From Cellvibrio zantedeschiae (GTDB taxonomy: Bacteria; Pseudomonadota; Gammaproteobacteria; Pseudomonadales; Cellvibrionaceae): 64,000 bases of DNA. The position numbers were made by a program, and so were the translations under genes. The notes below the pieces were generated by a model, which did no database searches, had not been told where the DNA came from, and saw only the letters and a program-made list of their open reading frames with translations. Location of the stretch: assembly GCF_014652535.1 (NCBI RefSeq), contig NZ_BMYZ01000004.1, positions 200,844-264,843 of the forward strand, given 5' to 3'. This document shows, piece after piece, positions 48,660 through 57,840 of this stretch. Position 1 is the stretch's first letter. Every line of letters begins with the position of its first letter.

Positions 48660-49643
48660 GTGAAACGATTGCTGGCCCTGAGTTTGTGTCTATTAAGCTG
48701 GCCGGTAATGGCAGGCTGGCATGGCGATACCCAAAATATTATGGGCACCGTGATTAACGTGACTGTCTGGCATCAGGACGACGCTAAAGCCGAGCAGGCC
48801 ATAGCGGCTGTGATGGCAGAGATGCACAGGATAGATCAGCAATACAGTCCCTTTATTCCCACCAGCGAACTCTCACGCGTCAACGAACTCGCGCCTAAAT
48901 CCACCGCGAAAAACCCCATGCCGATTTCGGCCGAGCTGGTCAGCATTATTAAGAAAGCCGAGCACTATAGCGATTTAAGTGGCGGTGCTTTTGATATCAC
49001 CTTCGCCTCGCTCGCTCGCTATTACGACTACCGCAAAGGCTTAAAGCCTACCGATGCCCAGTTCAAAGAACTGGTACCGCAAATCAATTACAAATTCATT
49101 CATCTCGATACCAAAAATAACACCGTCTATTTTGATCACCCCAAGGTTTACATTGATTTAGGCGGAATCGCCAAAGGCTTTGCAGTGGATCGCGGTGCAG
49201 AAATCCTCAAACAATTCGGCATCGCCAACGCCAATGTCAGCGCCGGTGGCGATAGCCGTGTCATTGGCGACAAGCTCGGCAAGCCTTGGCTAGTGGGTAT
49301 TCGCAATCCCCGCGCCGAAGATAAAAACGCTGTGGCCATTACCTTGCCGCTGGAGAATTGCGCAATCTCCACCTCGGGCGATTACGAGCGCTTTTTCATC
49401 GATAAGGACGGCCAGCGCGTTCATCACATTATTAATCCCAAAACCGGTAAGTCGCCGCACGGCATTGTTAGTGCGAGCGTCATTGGTCCCTTGGGGTTTG
49501 ATACAGATCCGCTCACCAAAACTATTTTCATTATGGGGCCCGAAAAAGGCCTGGATTTGATCAATAGCCTGCCCGGTTTTGACGCAGTGGTAATTACAGA
49601 AAGCGGAAAAGTTCTCTACAGCAAGGGCTTAACGCCACCTTGA
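48660..49643 (+). CDS. apbE: FAD:protein FMN transferase, ApbE family
   Basis: ApbE proteins attach FMN covalently to Thr/Ser of target proteins, or trim FAD, in the periplasm. The 327-residue protein has a cleavable signal peptide (to about residue 19, LSWPVMA) and no lipobox cysteine, so it should be soluble. Motifs: IMGTVINV, the Ser-rich FIPTSELSRVN, DLGGIAKGFAVDRG, SAGGDSRVIG, and STSGDYERFF with VHHIINPKTG. The GTG start has GAAGGAG upstream. It follows gspN by 32 bases with no terminator, so it may share the gsp transcript. No flavinylated target such as Nqr/Rnf is in the window. Confidence 0.92.
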   Translation: MKRLLALSLCLLSWPVMAGWHGDTQNIMGTVINVTVWHQDDAKAEQAIAAVMAEMHRIDQQYSPFIPTSELSRVNELAPKSTAKNPMPISAELVSIIKKAEHYSDLSGGAFDITFASLARYYDYRKGLKPTDAQFKELVPQINYKFIHLDTKNNTVYFDHPKVYIDLGGIAKGFAVDRGAEILKQFGIANANVSAGGDSRVIGDKLGKPWLVGIRNPRAEDKNAVAITLPLENCAISTSGDYERFFIDKDGQRVHHIINPKTGKSPHGIVSASVIGPLGFDTDPLTKTIFIMGPEKGLDLINSLPGFDAVVITESGKVLYSKGLTPP

Positions 49644-49794
49644 TCACGAAATTGAACTTTGCTGCGCGGAATTCCCAATCCTGCCAAAAACAGCAGCTAT
49701 CCTTACACTCGTTCAAAGAATCATTTAAATAACGGGGCGTGAGCCAAGTCTCCGCGCCGGAAAATACTGAAATAACAAGAGTTTTACGGAAAGT

Positions 49795-49821
49795 CTGCAC
49801 ATGGGTAAGTTAAGTGTGCAG
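49795..49821. promoter_or_regulatory. Inverted repeat upstream of the Tol/Exb-like operon
   Basis: CTGCACA (49795-49801) and TGTGCAG (49815-49821) flank 13 bases in the 260-base spacer before the nine-gene operon. It could be an operator or a leader hairpin. I could not assign a confident -35/-10 pair in this spacer. Confidence 0.4.
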
Positions 49822-49903
49822 AGAGTCACACCGAATAAACTGATGGGCTTCTAGAATTGCACAATCGCAAACCACAATTGGCACGACACAGGGCGGGGCA
49901 GGC

Positions 49904-50485
49904 ATGTTCAATCAATCGGTAAAACTACCGCTGTTGGGATTCGTTTTGGCACTTTGCCTCGGCACCACCGCAAGTGCGCAAACAGCGGCTCCTGCCGCAG
50001 TACCAAACTCAACTGCACCTGCGGAATCAGTGCAGCAACCGGCGGTTACGCCGCAGGTCGAAAACTTGAAAGTTTCCGTACTCAATCTCAATCGCGATTT
50101 GCTGATTCTGGAAGAGGAACTGCTTTATCCCCCGAGCAATCAAGTAGCGATTTATCTTTCCATGGATCTCGGTGAATTTTTTAGCCTCGACGCCGTCAAG
50201 CTCGAAATCGACAACAAATTAGTCACCAGTGAGCTTTACACCGAAAAACAAATCAATGCGCTCTATCGCGGTGGCGTACAACGTTTGTACGTTGGCAATT
50301 TAAAAGCGGGCGAACACGAAGTTAGTGCGTTTTTCACTGGCCGGGGACCGCAGCAAGATTATAAGCGCGGTGCAAAATTAATGGTTACCAAAACCCAGGC
50401 ACCCTTGGTATTGGAACTTAAAATTATCGACTCAACTGCAAAACTTCAGCCCACCTTTGAAATTAAAGAATGGAAAGCTGAATAG
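49904..50485 (+). CDS. Exported protein of unknown family, first gene of the Tol/Exb-like operon
   Basis: The 193-residue protein has a signal peptide (to about residue 25, GTTASAQ), then an Ala/Pro/Thr-rich linker (about 26-50). A domain with likely beta strands follows (LNRDLLILEEELLYPPSNQ; VAIYLSMDLGEFFSLDAV; RLYVGNLKAGEHEVSAFFTG). The GEHEV... pattern resembles small beta-sandwich (PEGA-like) modules, but I do not recognise a family. A periplasmic role in the machine encoded downstream is inferred from the operon: its stop overlaps the next start region. Confidence 0.7.
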   Translation: MFNQSVKLPLLGFVLALCLGTTASAQTAAPAAVPNSTAPAESVQQPAVTPQVENLKVSVLNLNRDLLILEEELLYPPSNQVAIYLSMDLGEFFSLDAVKLEIDNKLVTSELYTEKQINALYRGGVQRLYVGNLKAGEHEVSAFFTGRGPQQDYKRGAKLMVTKTQAPLVLELKIIDSTAKLQPTFEIKEWKAE

Positions 50486-50487
50486 TG

Positions 50488-52467
50488 ATGAAGCGATCCA
50501 TGATGGAATGGTTTAGCGCTAAAGTTGCTATGCGAACAACGCTTGAAATATGCGTTGCCGGCAGTTTGCTTGTGCTTCCGATATCCAGCAGCTTTGCCGC
50601 CGAGAAGCCAAAAACTGAAGTGGCAGACTTGCGTTATGGCGTTGCGCTTTATCACTACTATCAGCAGGACTATATTCCCGCCATCACCGAATTAATGGTG
50701 GCTGATGCACGCGATGGTATTCAAGGCCATGGCAATAATCCCGAATTAATTGCAGGCGGTTTAAGTCTCGCATTCGGTATGCAAAACCATGCCGAGCAAT
50801 TATTTACGCAATTGTTGCAAGACACCAGTCGCCCCCAAAATGTGCGCGATGCCGCCTGGTTTTATCTCGGTAAATTACAATACGCAAAAGCGGATTGGGC
50901 AGGAGCAGCAAGCAGTTTCAGTCGCGTAAGCGATAAATTCAATTCAGATTTGCTCGCAGAAATGCATTCCTTGCAAATCAATTTGCAAATTAAACAAAAC
51001 GATCTCGCGCCCTTCAGTATTAAAAAAATCGAGCAAGATAAGCTTTCGCAATGGGAACCTTACGCGCTCTACAATTTGGGTGCCGCTAATGCCCGCAACG
51101 GTGATTTAAAAACAGCGAAAGAATTTTTTAACGAGTTAACTGCTATTTCATTTGATGGCAGCGGGCAATCGCGTATTGAATATTTAACCCTAATGGATAA
51201 AGCGCACACCGCGATTGGCTACACCTACTTGCAAGATAAAAGTTATTCCGCCGCTATCGAAGAATTCCGCAAAGTGCGTCTGGATGGCATGGAGTCTAAT
51301 CAAGCATTGCTGGGTTACGGTTGGGCCGCTATAGCGCAAGAAAAATATGCCGAGGCAATTCGCCCCTGGCAAGTCTTGCAGCAGCGCAGTTTGTTGTTTC
51401 CCGCTGCACAAGAAGCGCTGCTTGCTTTACCTTTCGCCTACGAAAAACTTAATGCACCGGGCGATGCATTGCGTGAATACGAGCATGCCGAAGCCTTGCT
51501 TGCGCAGGAGATTGATTTAGTGCGCGATATGCGCGAAACCTTGACCGCAGGCGAATTATTAACACTGGTAAGCAGTAAACCCGTTTCTGCAACTATGTTG
51601 CAAGAACTGGAAAAGAAAAACGAGCCCGGAACTTTAACGGCATTAATTACTGACGACGGCCAAAACTGGTTGAAACTCAGCGGCACTAGCGTAATTAAAA
51701 CCCGCTCTATTTATTTGCGTGAACTTTTTGCCCAAAACGATTTTCAATCTGCCGTGCTTGATTTGCGTGATTTATTAAAGCTGCAAAAAATATTGCTGGA
51801 CTGGCAACCAAAATTAACGTCTTACACTGAATTGCTGCACCAAAAGCAAAATTGGCGGCAACAAAAAGAACAGCAGGTCTCGCAGCAGTCGCTTGTACAA
51901 AAACAAGTTGATATGCAAAAAGAGCGCGATGCTTTGGCAAAGCGTATAGCAACAGTTAAAAGTAATAATGATTATATTGCACTCGCGGATCCGCAAACCC
52001 GCAAACTCTTTGCTGCGGTAGAACGCTCCACCGCCACCATTGAACGCATGAAATCTGCTGGGCAAGACACAACTGAATACGAAAACAGATTGTGGGTAAG
52101 TCGCGGCATTTTACTGTGGCGCGCAGCACAAGATTTTCCCGCCAATCTGGCTGCGCTGGAAGCTTCCTTAGCCGAAATGGATGCTGCTATTACAGCAACT
52201 AAACTGAGCCATGAAAAAATTGCCTCAGTTATAGCTACCGGGCAAGATCTACAGCCGTTATTTGCGCGCATCCAAACCCAGCAAGCACAGGTAGAAAAAC
52301 AATTACTGGATTTAAATAAAGTGATTGATGCGCGCTCGGAAAAATTACGCAGCAAAGTGGATGCCCAATTAAATGCTCACGAAAAACGCTTAAACCGTTA
52401 TCTCGCGCAATCTCATCTGGCTGTGGCGCGCTTGTATGACGCGGCCTTAAGGAAGCAAGCGCAATGA
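50488..52467 (+). CDS. Exported tetratricopeptide-repeat protein
   Basis: About 659 residues with a signal peptide ending near ISSSFAAE. The N-terminal two-thirds contains helical TPR-like repeats (YYQQDYIPAITELMVADA; AWFYLGKLQYAKADWAGAAS; LYNLGAANARNGDLKTAKEF; TAIGYTYLQDKSYSAAIEEF). The last third is predicted coiled coil (MQKERDALAKRIATVKSNND and LLDLNKVIDARSEKL). ATG 50488 is preferred over the adjacent GTG 50485. Periplasmic TPR proteins of this kind occur in Agl/Glt-like clusters. Its stop overlaps the next gene in ATGA. Confidence 0.8.
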   Translation: MKRSMMEWFSAKVAMRTTLEICVAGSLLVLPISSSFAAEKPKTEVADLRYGVALYHYYQQDYIPAITELMVADARDGIQGHGNNPELIAGGLSLAFGMQNHAEQLFTQLLQDTSRPQNVRDAAWFYLGKLQYAKADWAGAASSFSRVSDKFNSDLLAEMHSLQINLQIKQNDLAPFSIKKIEQDKLSQWEPYALYNLGAANARNGDLKTAKEFFNELTAISFDGSGQSRIEYLTLMDKAHTAIGYTYLQDKSYSAAIEEFRKVRLDGMESNQALLGYGWAAIAQEKYAEAIRPWQVLQQRSLLFPAAQEALLALPFAYEKLNAPGDALREYEHAEALLAQEIDLVRDMRETLTAGELLTLVSSKPVSATMLQELEKKNEPGTLTALITDDGQNWLKLSGTSVIKTRSIYLRELFAQNDFQSAVLDLRDLLKLQKILLDWQPKLTSYTELLHQKQNWRQQKEQQVSQQSLVQKQVDMQKERDALAKRIATVKSNNDYIALADPQTRKLFAAVERSTATIERMKSAGQDTTEYENRLWVSRGILLWRAAQDFPANLAALEASLAEMDAAITATKLSHEKIASVIATGQDLQPLFARIQTQQAQVEKQLLDLNKVIDARSEKLRSKVDAQLNAHEKRLNRYLAQSHLAVARLYDAALRKQAQ

Positions 52468-55334
52468 AAATAAAAAATTGGCTTGTGCGCACATCTCCTT
52501 TGCTTTGTACCAGTTTATTGTTGGCCGGCTGCCAAATGTTTAGCCCCGATCGTGAAGTGGGTAAAACATTGGCGGACTTGCCGACAGCAACTATGCCGGA
52601 CGCAAAAAATACCGTTGCCGTTATAGATAACAAAAAAATAGAAGCCAGCTATCAAAAAGCTTTATCGGCTGCAGAAGATCCGATTCTGCGCCAACAAATT
52701 CTTGCGCGCATTGCAGACTTTGAAATGGCTCGCAGCGAACAAGCGCAATTAAACGCTAATGATTCGGGCCACTATTTTGATAAACCTATTGCGCTCTATC
52801 GCGAATTAATTGCCCTGCAAGAAAAATCCGGCCAACCGGTAAAAGGTGTTGAGCTTGATCAGTTGCGCTATAAATTAGCCAAAGCACTATCTATGGATAG
52901 CCGTGGCGACGAAGCCGCAAGTGCACTTGATCAATTGGCGAAAACTGCCCCAGCGTCTACCTATATGGGCGAAACGCAATTCCGCCGCGCTGAAAAAGCA
53001 TTTGCAGATGGCGATTATTTAGCGGCAGAAAAACATTACAAAAGCGTGGCGGAAGATAAATCCAATCCTCTGCAACAAAATGCACTTTATATGCAAGGTT
53101 GGGCGGAGTTCAAACGTGCCGACTATGATTTGGCCTTACAATCTTTTGCTAAGGTCGCCGATCAGCTGCTGACCCTGGCGAAGAAACCGGAGGATGTTTC
53201 CCAAGCGGTTGAGCAATTAAGCGGTGCGCAAAAAAATATGATGGAAGATACTTTCCACGTAATGAGTCTCTCATTTTCGTATTTGGAAGGTGCGCAATCT
53301 ATTATAGATTTGCAAAAGGAAATGGGTGATCGCGTATACGAACATTTGCTTTACGAAAATTTGGGGCAATTGTATTTAGAGAAAAAGCGTTACAGCGACA
53401 GTGCAGAAACTTACAAGAGTTTTGTAGAGCACAATCCACTCAGCAATTTTGCGCCAGAATTTTCAATCAAAATGATCAGCGTATATGAGCAGGGCAACTT
53501 CCCCAGTTTGATTTTGCCAGCCAAGCAAGAATATGTTCAGCGCTACGGCATTAGCAGCACTTATTGGACGCAGCGCAACGGCGTAATTGGTGTTAACGCA
53601 TTAAATTATTTACACAAATCGCTGCAAGAGCTTGCCGAGTATGAACACGCGCAAGCCCAGGAGCTTTCGGGTACTAATAAGTCTGAAGCAAAAGTGGCCT
53701 TCGGCCGCGCGGCAACCTGGTACCGCGAATTTGTTGCGACTTTCCCTAAAGATCCCAAAAATCCTGAAATGACATTCTTGCTCGCTGAGTCCTTGAGTGA
53801 GTCGGGCGATTATCCTCAGGCGATCAGTGCTTACGAACAAGTAGCTTATCAATATCAGGACAAGGCTCACGGTGCTGACGCAGGTTATTCAATTGTGTTG
53901 CTGTCAAATGAAATGGCTACTGGCCAAGCGTTGGCAGAGACGCAAAAAGCTGCCTGGCAAGAGCGCAAAACTAATTACGCGCTACGTTTCGCGCAGGGTT
54001 ATCCCGCTGATCCGCGTGCCGCTGCAGTTTTAACCCAGGCCGCGCAAGAATTGCTCGCGCAGAAACGTTACGCCGAAGCCGCAACAGTTGCTGAAGAAAT
54101 TATTAATTTAAAACCGCCAGCAGAAGCTAAATTGCAATTCACTGCATGGTTGGTGTTAGGTCACGCCAGTTTTGATGATAAAAATTATGCAGGTGCAGAA
54201 AAAGCTTATTGGCAGGTTTTGAATTTGCTGCCTGCAAATGCACAAACCCCCGGTGCTCCCACTGCGCAACAAATGCGTGAACGAATTGCTGCGAGCATTT
54301 ACCAGCAAGCGCAAGCTGATTTAGTGTTGAGCCAAAAAGACGAGGCTATTAAAAAGCTGTTACGTATTTCTGATGTTGCACCAGATACCGACATCGCCAT
54401 TAAAGGTCGTTATGACGCCGGTGTTTATTTAATAGAACAGCAAAAATGGAGTGAGGCGGAACAGGTTTATTTAAGCTTCCGTCAACAATATCCCAAGCAC
54501 GAACTCACAGCATCTATTCCCGCCAAAATGGTTTTGATTTATCAAAACCAAAGCAAGTGGGCCTTGGCCGCGAATGAATTAAGCATTATGGAACGCAGCA
54601 GTAATGATCCCAATGTGAAGCGCCAGTCGCTCGCCATGGGTGCTGAGCTTTACGAAAAATCTGGCAACAAGCCAATGGCTATCGAGCAATATCAGCGTTA
54701 CGCCAACGAATATCCGCGTCCGGTTGCGGAGGCCATGGAGGCAGAATTTCATTTGGCGAAACTTTACGGTGAATTGCAGGATACAAAAAAACGCCAGTAT
54801 TGGTTGCAGCGCATGATTGATGCAAATGCATCTGCTGGCGCGCAAGAAAGTGATCGTACTAAATATCTGGCGGCATCAGCTGCGAATGAAATGGCTGATG
54901 CTCCCTATAAAGATTTTGCCAGCACGCCACTCACCTTGCCGTTAAAACAAAGTTTGCAGCGTAAACGTGCAGCATTGGATAAGGCACTCAAAGCACAAGA
55001 AGCCGTCCTTGCTTACGGCGTGGCTGAGTTTACGACGCAGGCCAGTTACCGTATTGGTGATATTTATGCGCAATTAAGTCGCGATCTCATGAAATCAGAG
55101 CGCCCAACAAATCTGGATGCAGCTGCTTTAGAGCAATATGATTTGTTGTTGGAAGAACAAGCCTTCCCCTTTGAAGAAAAAGCCATTCAAATTCATCAGG
55201 CCAACGCCCAGCGTAGTACCAAAGGAATTTACGATCAGTGGGTGAAGCGCAGTTTTGAAGAATTGGCAAAACTTTTACCGGCTCGTTATAAAAAGCCCGA
55301 ATCAATTTTGGAGGTGAGCAATGAAATTCAATAA
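52464..55334 (+). CDS. Large TPR lipoprotein
   Basis: The 956-residue protein has a lipoprotein signal with lipobox LLAGC (Cys23). Residue +2 is Gln, not Asp, so outer-membrane sorting is expected. The rest is a chain of TPR-type helical hairpins (TQFRRAEKAFADGDYLAAEK; YMQGWAEFKRADYDLALQSF; FLLAESLSESGDYPQAISAY; YDAGVYLIEQQKWSEAEQVY; YEKSGNKPMAIEQYQRYAN). It could be the outer-membrane-side scaffold of the complex. It starts in ATGA overlap with the preceding gene and overlaps the next by 14 bases. Confidence 0.82.
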   Translation: MKIKNWLVRTSPLLCTSLLLAGCQMFSPDREVGKTLADLPTATMPDAKNTVAVIDNKKIEASYQKALSAAEDPILRQQILARIADFEMARSEQAQLNANDSGHYFDKPIALYRELIALQEKSGQPVKGVELDQLRYKLAKALSMDSRGDEAASALDQLAKTAPASTYMGETQFRRAEKAFADGDYLAAEKHYKSVAEDKSNPLQQNALYMQGWAEFKRADYDLALQSFAKVADQLLTLAKKPEDVSQAVEQLSGAQKNMMEDTFHVMSLSFSYLEGAQSIIDLQKEMGDRVYEHLLYENLGQLYLEKKRYSDSAETYKSFVEHNPLSNFAPEFSIKMISVYEQGNFPSLILPAKQEYVQRYGISSTYWTQRNGVIGVNALNYLHKSLQELAEYEHAQAQELSGTNKSEAKVAFGRAATWYREFVATFPKDPKNPEMTFLLAESLSESGDYPQAISAYEQVAYQYQDKAHGADAGYSIVLLSNEMATGQALAETQKAAWQERKTNYALRFAQGYPADPRAAAVLTQAAQELLAQKRYAEAATVAEEIINLKPPAEAKLQFTAWLVLGHASFDDKNYAGAEKAYWQVLNLLPANAQTPGAPTAQQMRERIAASIYQQAQADLVLSQKDEAIKKLLRISDVAPDTDIAIKGRYDAGVYLIEQQKWSEAEQVYLSFRQQYPKHELTASIPAKMVLIYQNQSKWALAANELSIMERSSNDPNVKRQSLAMGAELYEKSGNKPMAIEQYQRYANEYPRPVAEAMEAEFHLAKLYGELQDTKKRQYWLQRMIDANASAGAQESDRTKYLAASAANEMADAPYKDFASTPLTLPLKQSLQRKRAALDKALKAQEAVLAYGVAEFTTQASYRIGDIYAQLSRDLMKSERPTNLDAAALEQYDLLLEEQAFPFEEKAIQIHQANAQRSTKGIYDQWVKRSFEELAKLLPARYKKPESILEVSNEIQ

Positions 55335-56070
55335 ACCATTGCTTGCTTTTATTTCGCTGCTTGCATTTTTGAGCAGCTGTAGCTCTAACCCTGAAAAATC
55401 AGCTGATACTAAATCTGCAGAAAAACCAGCCTTAACGGAAACTGTTAAAGCTGAAGGCGATGCAGATAAGGGCGCGCCTGCTCCAGCAAAAGTGGCAATT
55501 TCGTCTGCTGTATTACCTGTGGGTCCGGCAACGCCAAATCCTTATTTGCAGAACCCACAAAAGTTTAGCGAGCAAGTAGAGATAAATTTCCATGATGCAG
55601 TCGCGTCCATACAACAAAAAAATTGGGATCACGCTGAGGCTGTATTAAAGCAGCTGGCCGAGAAAAATCCCAAACTGTCCGGCGTATATTTAAATCTGGG
55701 GATTGTGTATCGCAATAAAGGCGATTCCGAAAAAGCTGCAGCGGAATTTAATCGCGCAATTAACGCGAATATGAAAAATGTGGATGCCTACAATCAATTG
55801 GCGGTATTGAAGCGTGAGGCTGGCGATTTCGCAGCTGCTGAAAGTCTCTACCAAAAGGCGCTGACAATTTGGCCTTTTTATCCTGAAGGCCATAAAAATC
55901 TTGCGATTTTATATGATCTTTATTTAGGTAAACCCGAGCTGGCATTGCCACATTATCAAGCCTACCAACAATTACTTCCTGCACCTGATAAACAGGTTGA
56001 TAGTTGGGTGGCAGATTTACAGCGTCGTTTGAATGGCGGCAAAGCGCCTGAAAAGGCGGAGGTAAAATAA
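55321..56070 (+). CDS. Small TPR lipoprotein
   Basis: The 249-residue protein has a lipobox FLSSC (Cys20), a Lys/Ala-rich linker (about 25-75) and TPR motifs (VYLNLGIVYRNKGDSEKAAA; DAYNQLAVLKREAGDFAAAE; GHKNLAILYDLYLGKPELAL). GGAGGTG precedes the ATG, so despite the overlap it has its own strong ribosome site. A second outer-membrane-anchored TPR protein in the operon suggests a multi-part periplasmic scaffold. Confidence 0.8.
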   Translation: MKFNKPLLAFISLLAFLSSCSSNPEKSADTKSAEKPALTETVKAEGDADKGAPAPAKVAISSAVLPVGPATPNPYLQNPQKFSEQVEINFHDAVASIQQKNWDHAEAVLKQLAEKNPKLSGVYLNLGIVYRNKGDSEKAAAEFNRAINANMKNVDAYNQLAVLKREAGDFAAAESLYQKALTIWPFYPEGHKNLAILYDLYLGKPELALPHYQAYQQLLPAPDKQVDSWVADLQRRLNGGKAPEKAEVK

Positions 56071-56493
56071 ATGCGTTCCTATCGCAAATCTATGGCTAAA
56101 ATCTTTACAGTGTTTTTAAGCCTGGTTGCAGCTACAGCAATTGCTCAGGATTCTGCAGCGCCCAAAAAAAAAGTGAGCGAGGCAGAGGTGAAGCAGGATG
56201 CAAATACTGCAATCCAGAAGACTGATTTAAAAGCGGATGCTGCAACTGTAAAAACAAATACTGCAACAGGCCAGCCTGCAAAAAAAATGGTGCAAGACGC
56301 CACGATTAATTTGCAAACAACAATTACTGGAAATCAGGAGCAGCCGCGTGTGCTTTATATTTTGCCGTGGCAATCACCGCAAACCGCAGATGTTGATTTT
56401 GAACCGCTCGATAATCAACAGAAAGCAGTTTTCGGTCATGTGGAGCGCGAGGAACTGCGGCGCGAATTGGAGTCCGCAGGCGAATTGCAATAA
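56071..56493 (+). CDS. Small exported protein of unknown family
   Basis: The 140-residue protein has a signal peptide (to about residue 25, TAIAQ) and a low-complexity Lys/Ala/Thr-rich region that looks unstructured. The C-terminal segment, likely to be the conserved part, includes PRVLYILPWQSPQ, VDFEPLDNQQKAVFGHV and EREELRRELE. I do not recognise a family. It starts directly after the TPR lipoprotein stop with GGAGGT as ribosome site and precedes the motor genes. Confidence 0.7.
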   Translation: MRSYRKSMAKIFTVFLSLVAATAIAQDSAAPKKKVSEAEVKQDANTAIQKTDLKADAATVKTNTATGQPAKKMVQDATINLQTTITGNQEQPRVLYILPWQSPQTADVDFEPLDNQQKAVFGHVEREELRRELESAGELQ

Positions 56494-56553
56494 TTATTCT
56501 TAACCAACTTATTTTGTTTCAATACATTTTTATTTAGGCGCAGGGGAAAAACT

Positions 56554-57225
56554 ATGAATATGGCAACGGTTATTCGTTTCTTTCAAGACGGAGGCATTTT
56601 TATGTTTCCAATTGGATTGATTCTTATCGTAGGTACGGCAATCGTAATCGAAAGATTCATTTTTTTAAGTAATGCAAAAAAAATGAATCGCGATGCGTTC
56701 GATCGAATTTTAGCAATGTTGCAAAAAAAGGATTACCAGGGCGCGCTTAATGTCGGTAAATCTTCTGAAGCACCTGTTGCCAAAATTATCAGCGCAGGTT
56801 TGCAGCGTATGGCGCAATCCAGTCGTCGTGAAGATATTGAATTAGCAATGGAAGAAGGTGTAATGGAAGCTGTGCCTCGCCTGGAGCGCCGCACAGGTTA
56901 TTTAGCAACCTTGGCTAACGTTGCGACCCTGCTGGGCTTGTTGGGAACCATTGCGGGTTTGAGTGAGGCCTTCGGTGCAGTGTCTAATGCCGACCCGTCA
57001 GAAAAAGCAGCGCTCTTATCTGCGAGTATTGCAGTTGCCATGAATGCAACAGCCTTCGGTTTGTTTACCGCAATTCCTTTATTGTTAAGCCACTCCTTTA
57101 TTCAAAGCCGTACTTTGGAAATTGTTGATAGTTTAGAAATGGCCGGCGTGAAATGTATGAACATTTTGACCCATGCGCAAGATTTGATGGCTAAACAACG
57201 TGCTGAAACAAACTCACCCAAATAA
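56554..57225 (+). CDS. MotA/TolQ/ExbB-family proton-channel protein
   Basis: The 223-residue inner-membrane protein has three membrane helices (about 13-35, 122-145 and 160-182) in the ExbB/TolQ layout. Family motifs: YLATLANVATLLGLLGTIAGL and AVAMNATAFGLFTAIPLLL, which carry the conserved Thr residues of the proton path. With two ExbD-like partners next door it should form a proton-driven motor. It lies 60 bases after the preceding gene, the largest gap in the operon before the motor genes. Confidence 0.93.
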   Translation: MNMATVIRFFQDGGIFMFPIGLILIVGTAIVIERFIFLSNAKKMNRDAFDRILAMLQKKDYQGALNVGKSSEAPVAKIISAGLQRMAQSSRREDIELAMEEGVMEAVPRLERRTGYLATLANVATLLGLLGTIAGLSEAFGAVSNADPSEKAALLSASIAVAMNATAFGLFTAIPLLLSHSFIQSRTLEIVDSLEMAGVKCMNILTHAQDLMAKQRAETNSPK

Positions 57226-57288
57226 TGATTGTGCTGAATTGAAGTTAGCATTTTTCAGTGAGTCATTGTCGGTTAGAGGTAAAACCAA

Positions 57289-57840
57289 ATGCGCCGATTA
57301 GCTAAAAGAAATGGCGAACACGCAGATGTGGACGTTACAGCCTTTATCAACTTGGTTGTGGTGTTGGTGCCCGTTCTCTTGATGGGAATGGTGCTGTCGC
57401 ACATCACAGTGCTGGATTTAAAATTGCCGGATATTCCCGCTGCCAGCACCGAGCAGCAAGAGCCGCCGCCTGCGCAGCTTGAGCTGATTATTCGTCCGGA
57501 TTATTTTGATATTAATTATCCCGCCGGTATACGCTTGAAGCGTATCGAGAAAACCGCGAGTGGCAAATATGATTACGAAAACCTGACACTGTATTTACAA
57601 GAAATTAAACGTCAGCTGGGTGATAAAGGCATCCAGAAACGCGATATTTATTTGCTCTCGGAAAAAAATACGGATTACCAAACCTTGGTAACCGTGATGG
57701 ATACGGTGCGCTCCTACCGTACCGTAGTTGCGACATCTGTTGTGAATGCAGAGCTTTTCCCCGAAGTATCTTTAGGTGATGCCCCACCGCCAGGCGAGCA
57801 GACACAAGCTGTTTCCAGTGATCAAGGAGCGCAGCCATGA
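57289..57840 (+). CDS. ExbD/TolR-family protein 1, with Asn at the conserved Asp position
   Basis: The 183-residue protein has one N-terminal membrane helix (about 19-37) and a periplasmic domain. The helix motif reads VDVTAFINLVVVLVP. Aligned to ExbD (INVTPFIDVMLVLL), the protonatable Asp is replaced by Asn21 (codon AAC, 57349-57351). The periplasmic part (RQLGDKGIQKRDIYLLSEKN, YQTLVTVMDTVRSYR) is otherwise normal for ExbD, and a Pro-rich tail follows. It overlaps the second ExbD gene in ATGA, so the two are probably made in equal amounts. Confidence 0.88.
   Translation: MRRLAKRNGEHADVDVTAFINLVVVLVPVLLMGMVLSHITVLDLKLPDIPAASTEQQEPPPAQLELIIRPDYFDINYPAGIRLKRIEKTASGKYDYENLTLYLQEIKRQLGDKGIQKRDIYLLSEKNTDYQTLVTVMDTVRSYRTVVATSVVNAELFPEVSLGDAPPPGEQTQAVSSDQGAQP

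Noticed and set aside
49880-49900. TTGGCACG-like string before the Tol/Exb operon that suggests a sigma-54 promoter
   Set aside because: The GG and GC elements are 11 rather than 10 bases apart, so the spacing does not fit.
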